17,962 bases of DNA from an archaeon. GTDB lineage: Archaea; Nanobdellota; Nanobdellia; SCGC-AAA011-G17; GW2011-AR17. Positions 1 through 7,429 of the stretch are shown one piece after another. The notes below the pieces were generated by a model. It saw nothing but the letters and a program-made list of their open reading frames with translations. It ran no database searches and had not been told where the DNA came from. The translations under genes and the position numbers were made by a program. How positions within the stretch are numbered: the first letter of the stretch is position 1; every line of letters starts with the position of its first letter. The stretch is from contig JAHFJF010000004.1 of the NCBI GenBank assembly GCA_023245975.1, positions 2,536-20,497 on the forward strand, read 5' to 3'.

Positions 1-454
1 TCACATGCTAAGGGGATTGTCAGAGCCCCCCAAAAATATAACTGACCCGACAGAAAAGAAAATCGCCATGAAGATGTCAAAATCAAATCCGAATTCAGCA
101 ATATTCATGACAGATTCGGAGCAGGAAATATCTAAAAAGATAAATAATGCATATTGCCCTGCAAAGATTGTTGTTGACAATCCTGTTTTGGAATACACTA
201 AGTACATTATTTTTGAGAAACAAAAAAGCATTGAGATAGAAAGGCCTTCGAAATATGGAGGCAATCTTACTGTAAATAGTTATCATGAATTGGAAAAAAT
301 GTATTCTGAAGGGAATATACATCCCTTAGATTTAAAAAAGTCCGTTGCTACTTCATTAAGCAGTATTTTAGAACCTACTAGGAAACATTTTGAAAAGAAC
401 AAGAAAGCAAAGCAGCTTTTAGAGCAGGTTAAATCATTTACGGTGACAAGATGA
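1..454 (+). CDS. tyrS: Tyrosyl-tRNA synthetase, C-terminal part (5' end outside window)
   Basis: This would attach tyrosine to tRNA-Tyr in the cytoplasm. About 150 C-terminal residues are present and the frame is open to the left edge (first whole codon at 2-4), so the Rossmann-fold half with the HIGH-type motif is missing. The class I signature loop KMSKS is encoded at 71-85 and is followed by NPNSAIFMTD, the arrangement of the archaeal/eukaryal TyrRS branch (MSKSxPxSAIFMxD). Further family landmarks are INNAYCP and NPVLEYTKYIIF. The reading frame ends at 452-454, overlapping the ATG of the next gene by 4 nt (ATGA), so the two are very likely co-translated in one operon. TrpRS is related, but the segment after KMSKS fits TyrRS better. 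Confidence 0.9.
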   Translation, partial: HMLRGLSEPPKNITDPTEKKIAMKMSKSNPNSAIFMTDSEQEISKKINNAYCPAKIVVDNPVLEYTKYIIFEKQKSIEIERPSKYGGNLTVNSYHELEKMYSEGNIHPLDLKKSVATSLSSILEPTRKHFEKNKKAKQLLEQVKSFTVTR

Positions 455-1563
455 CGGAAGTAAAAGTTGGAAACTATAATTTTTCAAGAACAGAAACAGA
501 CATCTTGCAAGAAAATGAATTACTAAAAAAATCTCTATCTCATATGAGGTCTGAGTTGGAGAAATATCGGAAATCTCCTTCTTTAGTTGGTGATGTAAAA
601 GGATTTCACAATGGCAAGCCAATAGTGAGGATTAACAATAGCCTTTTCCTTGTTGATGTTTTGGAAGGTATAAAACTTGCAATAAAAGACAAGGCAATCG
701 TTGAGCAGAGATCATTGACAGTGATTGGCAAATTGGAATCGCATTCTGGCTCGGGGGCAGAATCATTCATCCTGAGCAAATCAACTGATGTAAAGTGGGA
801 TGACATTGCTGGGAATAAAGATGCTATAAATGATTTAAGGGAAATAGTAGAACTGCCTTTGCTGAATCCAGAAATCTTCAAATCTATAGGGATAATTCCG
901 CCTAAGGGTGTTTTGCTTTACGGTCCCCCGGGTTGTGGAAAGACAATGATGGCTAAAGCTCTGGCATCTTCAACAAAATCATTCTTTATTGAGATTACTG
1001 GCTCAGAGGTAGTCCAGAAATACATTGGTGAGGGGGCCAAATTAGTCAGGGAAATATTCGAGATGGCAAGGAAGAGGGCACCTTCAATTATTTTCATAGA
1101 TGAGATTGATTCTATAGCTTCAATCAGGACAGATTCTGCAACTTCAGGGGAAAGGGAAGTACAAAGGACTTTCATACAGCTTCTTTCTGAGATAGACGGG
1201 TTTAGACCATTGGAGAATGTTAAGATAATAGCAGCTACAAACAGGCTGGATATGCTTGACCCAGCATTATTGAGGCCAGGCAGATTGGAAAGGCAAATTG
1301 AAGTTGGAATTCCCACCGAAGATGCAAGATTAGAAATCTTAGACCTTTATGTGGGCAAGATGAACCTTAAGAAAGTAAATTCTAAAAAACTAGTCCATAT
1401 GACTGAAGGCTTATCAGGCGCAGAGATAAGGGGGCTATGTACAGAAGCAGGATATTTTGCAATCCGTGAGAAAAGAGACCATGTGCTGGAAAAGGATTTC
1501 ATAGATTCATTCAATAAGCTTTTTCCCAAAGTTGGTGATGAATATAAGACAATGTACGGGTGA
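451..1563 (+). CDS. pan: Proteasome-activating nucleotidase (PAN-like AAA+ ATPase)
   Basis: PAN is the hexameric ATPase that unfolds substrates and feeds them to the archaeal 20S proteasome. The 370 residues show a short N-terminal coiled coil (about 14-40), an OB-type domain (about 45-100) and one AAA+ module: Walker A GPPGCGKT (158-165), aromatic pore loop KYIG (190-193), Walker B IIFIDEID (213-220), sensor 1 ATN (262-264) and the arginine-finger region RPGR (275-278). The protein ends in Met-Tyr-Gly, matching the HbYX motif that docks into proteasome alpha-ring pockets and opens the gate. It is somewhat shorter than typical PANs (around 400-430 aa), mainly in the coiled coil. It overlaps tyrS by ATGA. 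A CDC48/VAT identity is unlikely because there is only one AAA domain. The proteasome genes are not in the window. Confidence 0.9.
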   Translation: MTEVKVGNYNFSRTETDILQENELLKKSLSHMRSELEKYRKSPSLVGDVKGFHNGKPIVRINNSLFLVDVLEGIKLAIKDKAIVEQRSLTVIGKLESHSGSGAESFILSKSTDVKWDDIAGNKDAINDLREIVELPLLNPEIFKSIGIIPPKGVLLYGPPGCGKTMMAKALASSTKSFFIEITGSEVVQKYIGEGAKLVREIFEMARKRAPSIIFIDEIDSIASIRTDSATSGEREVQRTFIQLLSEIDGFRPLENVKIIAATNRLDMLDPALLRPGRLERQIEVGIPTEDARLEILDLYVGKMNLKKVNSKKLVHMTEGLSGAEIRGLCTEAGYFAIREKRDHVLEKDFIDSFNKLFPKVGDEYKTMYG

Positions 1564-1567
1564 TTAA

Positions 1568-2344
1568 ATGCAGCATATCATAAAAGTGTCAACCTCCCAA
1601 GGTGGATTGGAAAAATCTGGTTCAGAGAAAGCTCCAGAATCAATAGTTGGGGAATTAAAGAATATCTGGACCGACTCCCATGGTTCAGAGCCAAAATATG
1701 AATTAGATGAGATAAAAATAGATGATGAAACAGACTTGAATAAGATTCATGAAACGATTTTTAAGCAGGCCAAAGGTAAAACTGGTATTTTTCTTGGTGG
1801 AGATCATGCTATAACCTATTCACTTTTCAAGGCATTTGCTTCTTCTAATAAGAATGCGGGCCTTATAATCTTCGATGCACATCCAGATGTTTATCACATG
1901 TTTAATTTTGTAACGCACGGTGATTGGGTGAAATATCTCATTGATGAAAAGATTATCTCGCCTGAGAATATTATGATTATCGGAATAAGGAATGCTGACA
2001 AGAAAGAATTGGCTTATTTGAAAGAAAAGAAAGTAAACCATATATTGATGCAGAATATGTCTCATGACGTTGAAGATAGTTGCGATGCAGTAATGGAGTT
2101 TGCAAATAAATTCCCTTCATTTTATCTTTCTATAGACATAGATGTTGTTGATCCAGCATTTGCCCCCGGCACAGGCTACCCAGAGCCTTGTGGGATGACT
2201 AGCCGGGAACTGCTTTATTTTGTCCAGAGGCTTAAGCTGCTTAAGGGTCTTAAGGTGGCAGACATAGTTGAAGTAAATCCACGATGGGATGTCAATAATA
2301 TGACTTCCAAGCTAGCAGCTAAGATATTGGCGGAATTATTATGA
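1568..2344 (+). CDS. Ureohydrolase (arginase/agmatinase family)
   Basis: This is a dimanganese hydrolase of the arginase/agmatinase/formiminoglutamase superfamily, which cleaves guanidino-type groups. Metal-binding motifs are intact: GGDH (His80), DAHPD (Asp103, His105, Asp107), SIDIDVVDP (Asp190, Asp192) and the late glutamate in DIVEVNP (Glu235). PGTGYPEPCGMTSREL matches the family signature apart from Cys in place of the usual Gly. The substrate loop reads VTHGDW around His117, neither the arginase NIHG type nor a clear agmatinase type, so the substrate (arginine, agmatine or another) is left open. Its 258 aa are compact for the family (about 290-320 aa), mainly at the N terminus. A GGTGA-like Shine-Dalgarno lies just upstream within the pan stop region, and the stop overlaps thpR (ATGA), giving a four-gene operon. 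Confidence 0.85.
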   Translation: MQHIIKVSTSQGGLEKSGSEKAPESIVGELKNIWTDSHGSEPKYELDEIKIDDETDLNKIHETIFKQAKGKTGIFLGGDHAITYSLFKAFASSNKNAGLIIFDAHPDVYHMFNFVTHGDWVKYLIDEKIISPENIMIIGIRNADKKELAYLKEKKVNHILMQNMSHDVEDSCDAVMEFANKFPSFYLSIDIDVVDPAFAPGTGYPEPCGMTSRELLYFVQRLKLLKGLKVADIVEVNPRWDVNNMTSKLAAKILAELL

Positions 2345-2874
2345 CTAGGTTGTTCATTGCTTTAGAATTATCAGATGATGCCAAGAATGAGCTATTAAGG
2401 ATTCAAAAAAAGCTTTCTACCGGATTGGCAAAGATAACATGGGTTTACAAGAAAAATATGCACCTTACTCTGAAATTCATTGGTGAAGTTGAAGAAGATA
2501 AAATCCAGCTGATTGTGGGCAAGTTGGAAAAAATTAAGTTTAAGAAAATAAATTTATGTATTGGCAAGATGGGTTTTTTCCCTGAAATTGGAATTCCGAA
2601 TGTTATCTGGGCATCGGTGAATCCGGAAAAAGAAGTGATTGCCTTGCAGCGTGTTATTGATGAAGAGTTATTGGATTTATTCTCTTCTGAACAGAAATTC
2701 CAGGCGCATTTGACAATTGGAAGGGTAAAAACTGTAAAGAAGAAAGATGAGTTCATGAAAATTGCCAAGGCAGTTGAAGTTAAGCAAGTTTGTTTTGAAG
2801 TTTCAGGATTTACTTTGTATAAGAGCACACTAGAACGTTCTGGAAGGGTTTATGGGATTATAAAGAAATTTTGA
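2341..2874 (+). CDS. thpR: RNA 2',3'-cyclic phosphodiesterase (2H/LigT family)
   Basis: ThpR is a 2H phosphoesterase that opens 2',3'-cyclic phosphates at RNA ends; older annotations call it 2'-5' RNA ligase (LigT). The two catalytic HxT motifs are His41-Leu-Thr43 (in HLTLKF) and His123-Leu-Thr125 (in HLTIGRV). The start RLFIALEL and the late LYKSTLERSGRVY are typical of the family, and 177 aa is the usual length. The ATG overlaps the ureohydrolase stop (ATGA), so it is the last gene of the tyrS-pan-ureohydrolase-thpR operon. Its stop codon (2872-2874) directly abuts the stop codon of the convergent hef gene (2875-2877) with no spacer, so any transcription termination must occur inside the opposing coding sequence. 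Confidence 0.92.
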   Translation: MTRLFIALELSDDAKNELLRIQKKLSTGLAKITWVYKKNMHLTLKFIGEVEEDKIQLIVGKLEKIKFKKINLCIGKMGFFPEIGIPNVIWASVNPEKEVIALQRVIDEELLDLFSSEQKFQAHLTIGRVKTVKKKDEFMKIAKAVEVKQVCFEVSGFTLYKSTLERSGRVYGIIKKF

Positions 2875-5070
2875 TTAATCTTCATAATTCGCATCCAATA
2901 TCTTCCTGATATCTTCGGCTTTCTTTTCACCGATTTTTTCTATCCGTTTCAAATCTTCCATTTCTGCATTGACTATCTTTTTAATGCTCTTGAAATCCTT
3001 TAGTAGAGATTTAGCTAATGTTTCTCCTACATTTGGTAGGGATTGCACAATATACTCCTGCAATTCTTTTGCAGACAATGGCTTTTTTTCAGTGTGGGGA
3101 TTGAAATTTTTCCCAGAATCGTTTTGCTCTCTTTTGGCGATAGCCATTATTAATCCAGCAGTATCTTTTGCATCTCTTGAATAGATAATCGGGATGCCAT
3201 AAGAGACTGTAATTGTGGCAAGCATTCCTCTGATTGCATTTGGGTGGATATTCCTAACAGAATAAATATCTTCCATTCCCTCAATTATAATCAATGGCCT
3301 TTCGAAATTGTTTTTCAATTCCCTTAATTGTATAAGTAACCTTCTGTCAATAATTGAGCTTGCAAAATCAGAAACACTTTTCCTTTCTATTCCGACGCGA
3401 CCAGAAATGATATAATCTGCAGTTATTAGGCTCTGCATCTTTACATCAGCATTCATGTCTGAAAGCAATTTTACAACTCCGGAACTCTGCTCCCTGGTAT
3501 CTGCAAATATCTTTATGCCTTCTTCTTGAGAGTAATCTGATAATGTTGGCTGTTTTTTGGTTGTATTCTTGAGCTTTGTTCTGATGTCTTTCAGGGAATT
3601 ATACATCTTTTTCTCTTTCCTTGATGCTGCCCATCGATATGTTTCGTCAATGGTATTTTTCGTGACTAGCATTATTACTTTCCCTTTTTCCAGTCGGCCA
3701 GTCCTACCGCGCCTTTGTATTAGCCTTATTGCTGATGGCACTGGCTCATAAAACACTACTAAATTTACTGAAGGAATGTCTATTCCTTCTTCAGCAACAG
3801 AAGTAGCAACCAAGGTATTAAATTTCCCTTCCCGGAAATTCTGCATTAATGCAATTTGCTCTTTTTGGCTCATCCCAGTTTCTCCTTTCTTGGTCTGACC
3901 CACAAAAATATTGCAATCTACCTCTTTATTATGATTTAATTCATGGGATATCCTTGTTGCAGAATCTCTGAATTGTGTAAATATTATTATCTTGCATTCC
4001 TTGTTGTTTTTTATTTCCTCTAAGACGATTCTTTTCAATTCTTCAATCTTTGGGTGCTCTATTGACTCGCTTTCAAGTGCAGACGCCTTTGCATAGGCCG
4101 CAAGGAAATTTTCATCTTTTAATAAATTTTTAGTGGCCTTGGATTTTCCATTCTCACCTTCTTCTTTTACTTTTTTGAAAAAATTTATGGCGGCTGAGAC
4201 CCCTTGGCTTTCAAGCAGTTCAGAAGTATGTTGTACCTTTATAGACTCGGCCAGTAATGATAATGCAGACCATAATGCAAAGTCTTTCTCACCGCGAGCC
4301 AGCCTTCCATGCAGGTCTTTTTGCATTTGCAGCAAATCTCCTTTTGTTTTCTGCATACTCCCTAAACCGAATGATTTTAGTTTTTCAATCTTGGATTTGA
4401 GGCTGGCATCTAAGAATTTTTTAATTGCTTTAAGCTCTTCAGGTAATTCAATTGAGATATAATCTATTTCTACATCCTGTACATATGGCTTTACATCATC
4501 ATCTTCTTTCGTCCTTACTTCTATCTCTTCTATATAGCAATTCTTGCAAACTTCCAATATCTTGTCCGTGTTTGCTCCTGGGGATGCAGTTAAGCACAAT
4601 ATTCTTTCAAATTTGGCTTTCTGGTGATAGTTTTTTGCAAGCCATACATAATCATAATCACCCGTAGCCTTATGTGCTTCGTCAATTATTAGGCAGCTGA
4701 CATCCTCAAGGCTTATTCTGCTCCATATGACATCATTGCTCATTCCCTGTGGTGTTGAAAATATTATTTTGGCCTTTCTCCATGATTCTTCTCTCTTTTC
4801 AGGCTTTGTTTCCCCAGTGAAAAGTTCCATTTCATCAGGATTGATTTCTAAATGCTTTTTGAAAGCATCTAAATGCTGTGCCGCAAGTGGCTTGCTTGGT
4901 GCGAGAAAGAGTATTTTGGAGTTGGGATATAGTTTAAGCCTATGCGCAGCAAGCAGCATTGCAATTGCAGTTTTTCCAAGTCCAGTTGGCAATACTACTA
5001 GAGTATTCTGTTTTGCGCAGGTGTTAAGTATTGCTTCTTGGTATAGTCTTGGCTTTATGTCTTTCAGCAT
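2875..5070 (-). CDS. hef: Hef: SF2 DNA helicase fused to XPF-family nuclease
   Basis: Hef processes stalled replication forks and branched DNA and is the archaeal relative of FANCM and XPF. All modules are present in 731 aa, close to known Hef proteins. The helicase has Walker A PTGLGKT (28-34), DEAH (130-133), TAS (161-163), a helical insert (about 205-335), ATSVAEEGIDIP (422-433) and QRRGRTGR (452-459). The nuclease has the upstream acidic DTRE (524-527) and the catalytic ERKSVSD (562-568), matching ERKxxxD. The C terminus has paired helix-hairpin-helix motifs (LPNVGETLAKSLL 678-690; IEKIGEKKAEDI 710-721). With both catalytic centres intact, helicase and nuclease should be active. It is transcribed alone, from a TATA box about 28 nt upstream of its ATG (probable leaderless mRNA). 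Confidence 0.95.
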   Translation of the reverse strand: MLKDIKPRLYQEAILNTCAKQNTLVVLPTGLGKTAIAMLLAAHRLKLYPNSKILFLAPSKPLAAQHLDAFKKHLEINPDEMELFTGETKPEKREESWRKAKIIFSTPQGMSNDVIWSRISLEDVSCLIIDEAHKATGDYDYVWLAKNYHQKAKFERILCLTASPGANTDKILEVCKNCYIEEIEVRTKEDDDVKPYVQDVEIDYISIELPEELKAIKKFLDASLKSKIEKLKSFGLGSMQKTKGDLLQMQKDLHGRLARGEKDFALWSALSLLAESIKVQHTSELLESQGVSAAINFFKKVKEEGENGKSKATKNLLKDENFLAAYAKASALESESIEHPKIEELKRIVLEEIKNNKECKIIIFTQFRDSATRISHELNHNKEVDCNIFVGQTKKGETGMSQKEQIALMQNFREGKFNTLVATSVAEEGIDIPSVNLVVFYEPVPSAIRLIQRRGRTGRLEKGKVIMLVTKNTIDETYRWAASRKEKKMYNSLKDIRTKLKNTTKKQPTLSDYSQEEGIKIFADTREQSSGVVKLLSDMNADVKMQSLITADYIISGRVGIERKSVSDFASSIIDRRLLIQLRELKNNFERPLIIIEGMEDIYSVRNIHPNAIRGMLATITVSYGIPIIYSRDAKDTAGLIMAIAKREQNDSGKNFNPHTEKKPLSAKELQEYIVQSLPNVGETLAKSLLKDFKSIKKIVNAEMEDLKRIEKIGEKKAEDIRKILDANYED

Positions 5071-5094
5071 ATGTCTAGAATTATCTTTATTTTC

Positions 5095-5102
5095 TATATA
5101 AA
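5095..5102 (-). promoter_or_regulatory. TATA box of hef (TTTATATA)
   Basis: Read on the minus strand, TTTATATA is centred about 28 nt upstream of the A of the hef ATG at 5070. Archaeal TATA boxes sit roughly 25-27 nt before the transcription start, so the mRNA would start at or next to the ATG (leaderless). No Shine-Dalgarno sequence is visible in between. Confidence 0.65.
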
Positions 5103-5143
5103 CCTCACGCGTTTTTTGTGTGTCAAGTGGTTGTCCATAAGGG

Positions 5144-5151
5144 TTATAAAA
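5144..5151 (+). promoter_or_regulatory. TATA box of the 5175-5441 membrane protein gene (TTATAAAA)
   Basis: TTATAAAA is centred 27.5 nt upstream of the in-frame ATG at 5175. It lies inside the longer GTG-initiated frame that starts at 5118, which argues that translation begins at 5175 on a leaderless transcript. It is divergent from the hef promoter about 45 nt away. Confidence 0.5.
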
Positions 5152-5174
5152 CCTTGATCACCGTGCTCGTTTTT

Positions 5175-5441
5175 ATGATTGTATTGATATTTGCATTGAT
5201 AGACTTGTTTGCTGCAGCAATGATGTTTAGCACTAGATTCTACCCCAGTATGCAGTTTATTACACTAATGGCCGCCTTCTTCCTCTTCCTTAAGTCAATA
5301 TTCTTTATAGATGATTTTGCCAGTTGGGTAGATTTAATGGCCGTTTTCTTCTTGGTAATGGAAGCTTTTGGCATGAATTCTATCTTTTCTTATTTCCTTA
5401 TTGTCTGGCTGATACAAAAGGGATTGAGAAGTTTATTCTAA
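5175..5441 (+). CDS. Small polytopic membrane protein, unknown function
   Basis: I do not recognise a named family. The 88 aa are almost wholly hydrophobic with about four membrane segments (approximately 1-18, 24-42, 47-64 and 66-82), few charged residues (FFIDDFASWVD in the middle) and a basic C-terminal end (QKGLRSLF). The frame is open upstream to a GTG at 5118 (107 aa) and also has a GTG at 5163. I prefer ATG 5175 because a TATA box is centred 27.5 nt before it, the spacing seen at several other promoters in this window. The gene stands alone between divergent hef and the convergent SPFH gene, whose stop is 16 nt away. Function cannot be inferred from context. Confidence 0.65.
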   Translation: MIVLIFALIDLFAAAMMFSTRFYPSMQFITLMAAFFLFLKSIFFIDDFASWVDLMAVFFLVMEAFGMNSIFSYFLIVWLIQKGLRSLF

Positions 5442-5457
5442 ATTAGTTAAATCGCTA

Positions 5458-6600
5458 TTAAGGGATATTTTTCTTTTCAGAATCGTCAAAACCCCCATCG
5501 ATTTCTCCATCCAAAGAATCAAATCCGGCTGCAGCTTCTTCATTATTTGATTCTTTCTTGTTATTCGGCTCATCCACATCATTGGGGCCAACATCCTTTA
5601 TCTTTAGCCCTTCAACATCATTTACATTAATATCTCTGATTTTATCATGCTTTTGCAAATCTTCAGGTTCAATGGTGGCATCTTTTGCAACTTCTTCACT
5701 AATCATGTTGAGCGCTTTGCTGAAAGTTGTACCTGCTATCATACCTTGTGCCAAATTACTTTTTCCTTGTCCATTAGACTGTTGGCTGGTACTGGATGTA
5801 TTTTGTTTTCCACCGCCCATTACACCCATGAATTCAGCAGGCAGCATCATCTTGGCAGATTTCATGTTTTCCAATGCCTTAATATACAAATAAGAAATTG
5901 TTTTGTCATCAAAGCTTTGTGTTCCTTCGCCTAATGCCCTAGTTATTATCCTTCTTGCTTCAGCTACAAATCTTTGTGCTTCAAGATTTTCTGCTGAAAC
6001 TCTTTTTTGTTCCATTGCCTGCATTACTTGTTCAGGAGGCTTTATTTGTTCTATTTGGAAATTGTTTAAAACTAAGCCCCAGTTGCCTACAGGCGAGGAT
6101 ATGTCCTTCTTTAATATTTCCTCAAGCTGTTCAACATTAACAACTAGCTGCGTGAAAGTGAATTCTCCTGCAATGTCCCTTATTTCGCTTTCTATCAATT
6201 CTAGCAGGGAATCTCTATAATCTTTGACGTTAAGAATGGCATTACGTGCATTATTAACACAAAAATAAGCTAAAGCCATAATATTGACTTTAAGACCTTC
6301 TTTTGTAATCACCGGGATTAGTATGTGTTCTTTTTGCTCACGGAGGTCGACGACTGCGCCGACAGTTTCTATCAATGGCAATACTATCGTCCAGCCAGCA
6401 GGAGAAATCCTGTGCAGCCTCCCAAATCTATAAACTAGTGCAGATTCATAGGGCTCGAATTTCTTTACAAATAGTTTGTAAAAAGCAAATGCCGCAAATG
6501 CAATAAATAAGAATAGCCCTACATAGGCAAGTATGCCAAGATAGTAAAGCAGAAATATAATTCCTGCAAAAATAGCTATTAACAGCAGGGGACCATTCAT
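5458..6600 (-). CDS. SPFH/band-7 (stomatin/prohibitin-like) membrane protein
   Basis: SPFH proteins form large membrane-anchored oligomers that organise membrane microdomains and often regulate membrane proteases. This 380-aa protein has two N-terminal hydrophobic segments (about 3-20 and 22-42), then a band-7 domain (about 45-195) with the stomatin-like pieces YESALVYRFGRL, LPLIETVGAVVDLREQ and the segment around ITKEGLKVNIMA. A helix rich in Glu, Ala and Arg follows (about 190-225), then a low-complexity Ser/Gln/Gly stretch (about 262-285) and a strongly acidic Asp/Asn/Glu tail. The frame continues 5 codons upstream to a TTG at 6615, but ATG 6600 is preferred because a TATA box lies 26.5 nt before it. 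No NfeD partner is adjacent, which is unusual; the upstream neighbours on the same strand are instead an M50-like protein and TraB. Confidence 0.85.
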   Translation of the reverse strand: MNGPLLLIAIFAGIIFLLYYLGILAYVGLFLFIAFAAFAFYKLFVKKFEPYESALVYRFGRLHRISPAGWTIVLPLIETVGAVVDLREQKEHILIPVITKEGLKVNIMALAYFCVNNARNAILNVKDYRDSLLELIESEIRDIAGEFTFTQLVVNVEQLEEILKKDISSPVGNWGLVLNNFQIEQIKPPEQVMQAMEQKRVSAENLEAQRFVAEARRIITRALGEGTQSFDDKTISYLYIKALENMKSAKMMLPAEFMGVMGGGKQNTSSTSQQSNGQGKSNLAQGMIAGTTFSKALNMISEEVAKDATIEPEDLQKHDKIRDINVNDVEGLKIKDVGPNDVDEPNNKKESNNEEAAAGFDSLDGEIDGGFDDSEKKNIP

Positions 6601-6622
6601 AATGGCGCTAATCAAATCTCAA

Positions 6623-6630
6623 TTTATATA
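6623..6630 (-). promoter_or_regulatory. TATA box of the SPFH gene (TATATAAA)
   Basis: On the minus strand this reads TATATAAA within a longer A/T run (6621-6635). Its centre is 26.5 nt upstream of the ATG at 6600, so the transcript is likely leaderless and starts at that ATG rather than at the TTG at 6615. The SPFH gene can therefore be transcribed independently of the M50-like gene upstream. Confidence 0.6.
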
Positions 6631-6655
6631 TATTTGGGTAAATTCCCTAAAAAAA

Positions 6656-7429
6656 TTACTTGTAAATAAAATAATAAGCATAAACTGCCAAGAATGCCAA
6701 AGCTGCCAATACTGAGAATATCAATGCAGGAATTGCTCCAAGGACATAAGCAAGAACGACTGCACTTAAAACAAAGCTTGCGCTAAATACGTAAAGTGGC
6801 ACAGAGCCGAAGAAGATTTTAGCCCCGTCTAATCCAGGGATTGGCAGCAAATCAAATATAGCCATCCATGAATAGATTGTTACAAGTTGGTCAAATGTCC
6901 CAGAACCATTCAATAGCTTAAAGAATAACATAAGAAAGGTTACTGCAATTGGTCCGGCAAGCGCAATCTTTGCCTCTTCATAATCAGTGACATCAACAAA
7001 CTTTTTGCCAAGTCTGGTTGCCTTCTCCATTATTAAACCATAAGAGCTTATGGCTGCCCAGTAGAGTCTTCCGTTAGAAAATACAGTTAAAGCCAAGGCA
7101 ATTATTATTCCAAGAGGGAATTGTTTTATTACTCTTTCTTTACCGAAAAGTCGAACAGTCTTAGGGAAGATATTTTCTCCAAATCCAAATTTTCTTACAC
7201 CCCACAGCCTATATTCACTTTGAAGGCCATTCCGTTTTGCAATTAAGTCATGCCCAAAGTCATGGATTATTACCCCAATTATGACAATTATGAAAACACG
7301 GACTAAGTTAACAATCCAATTAGAAAGAATAAACTTTGGCTGACCGTCATTGAAGCCAAATACTAATGTTAGGACTAATGCTGAAATTAGTACTGCTCTT
7401 AATTCCTCTTTTGTATATTTGAAGACGAT
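6656..7429 (-). CDS. M50/site-2-protease-like membrane protein with HDxxH motif and apparent ATC start
   Basis: M50 proteases cut substrates inside the membrane. The frame is open on the minus strand from 7462 to its stop at 6656 and reads about 257 aa if started at ATC 7429-7427. It is polytopic (segments near 13-26, 38-55, 104-120, 155-172, 187-199 and 210-255). The zinc-site helix reads HDFGH (His56, Asp57, His60), i.e. HDxxH, with Asp in place of the usual catalytic Glu. The second motif LLPIPGLDG (194-202) supplies the third ligand Asp201, and KIALAGP (about 154-160) is also typical. No ATG, GTG or TTG occurs in frame upstream of the zinc helix. The first standard-type start, TTG at 7096, would delete it. 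A strong AAGGAGG (7443-7437) sits 7 nt before the ATC, which makes ATC the likely initiator. The gene overlaps the end of traB by 31 nt. The family call is fairly firm; activity is uncertain. Confidence 0.75.
   Translation of the reverse strand: MVFKYTKEELRAVLISALVLTLVFGFNDGQPKFILSNWIVNLVRVFIIVIIGVIIHDFGHDLIAKRNGLQSEYRLWGVRKFGFGENIFPKTVRLFGKERVIKQFPLGIIIALALTVFSNGRLYWAAISSYGLIMEKATRLGKKFVDVTDYEEAKIALAGPIAVTFLMLFFKLLNGSGTFDQLVTIYSWMAIFDLLPIPGLDGAKIFFGSVPLYVFSASFVLSAVVLAYVLGAIPALIFSVLAALAFLAVYAYYFIYK

Noticed and set aside
918..1316. Antisense ORF (132 aa) opposite pan
   Set aside because: It lies exactly over the conserved AAA+ core and has no features of its own.
1568..2344. Naming the ureohydrolase specifically as agmatinase (speB)
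   Set aside because: Metal ligands are family-wide, and the substrate loop VTHGDW fits neither arginase nor agmatinase clearly.
5118..5441. 107-aa form of the small membrane protein starting at GTG 5118
   Set aside because: A TATA box lies inside the extra segment and is correctly spaced for ATG 5175, so the upstream part is probably not transcribed. Kept as an alternative only.
6656..7096. M50-like protein starting at TTG 7096 (146 aa)
   Set aside because: This start removes the zinc-binding helix although the frame is open and clearly homologous upstream; the longer ATC-initiated form with a strong Shine-Dalgarno is preferred.
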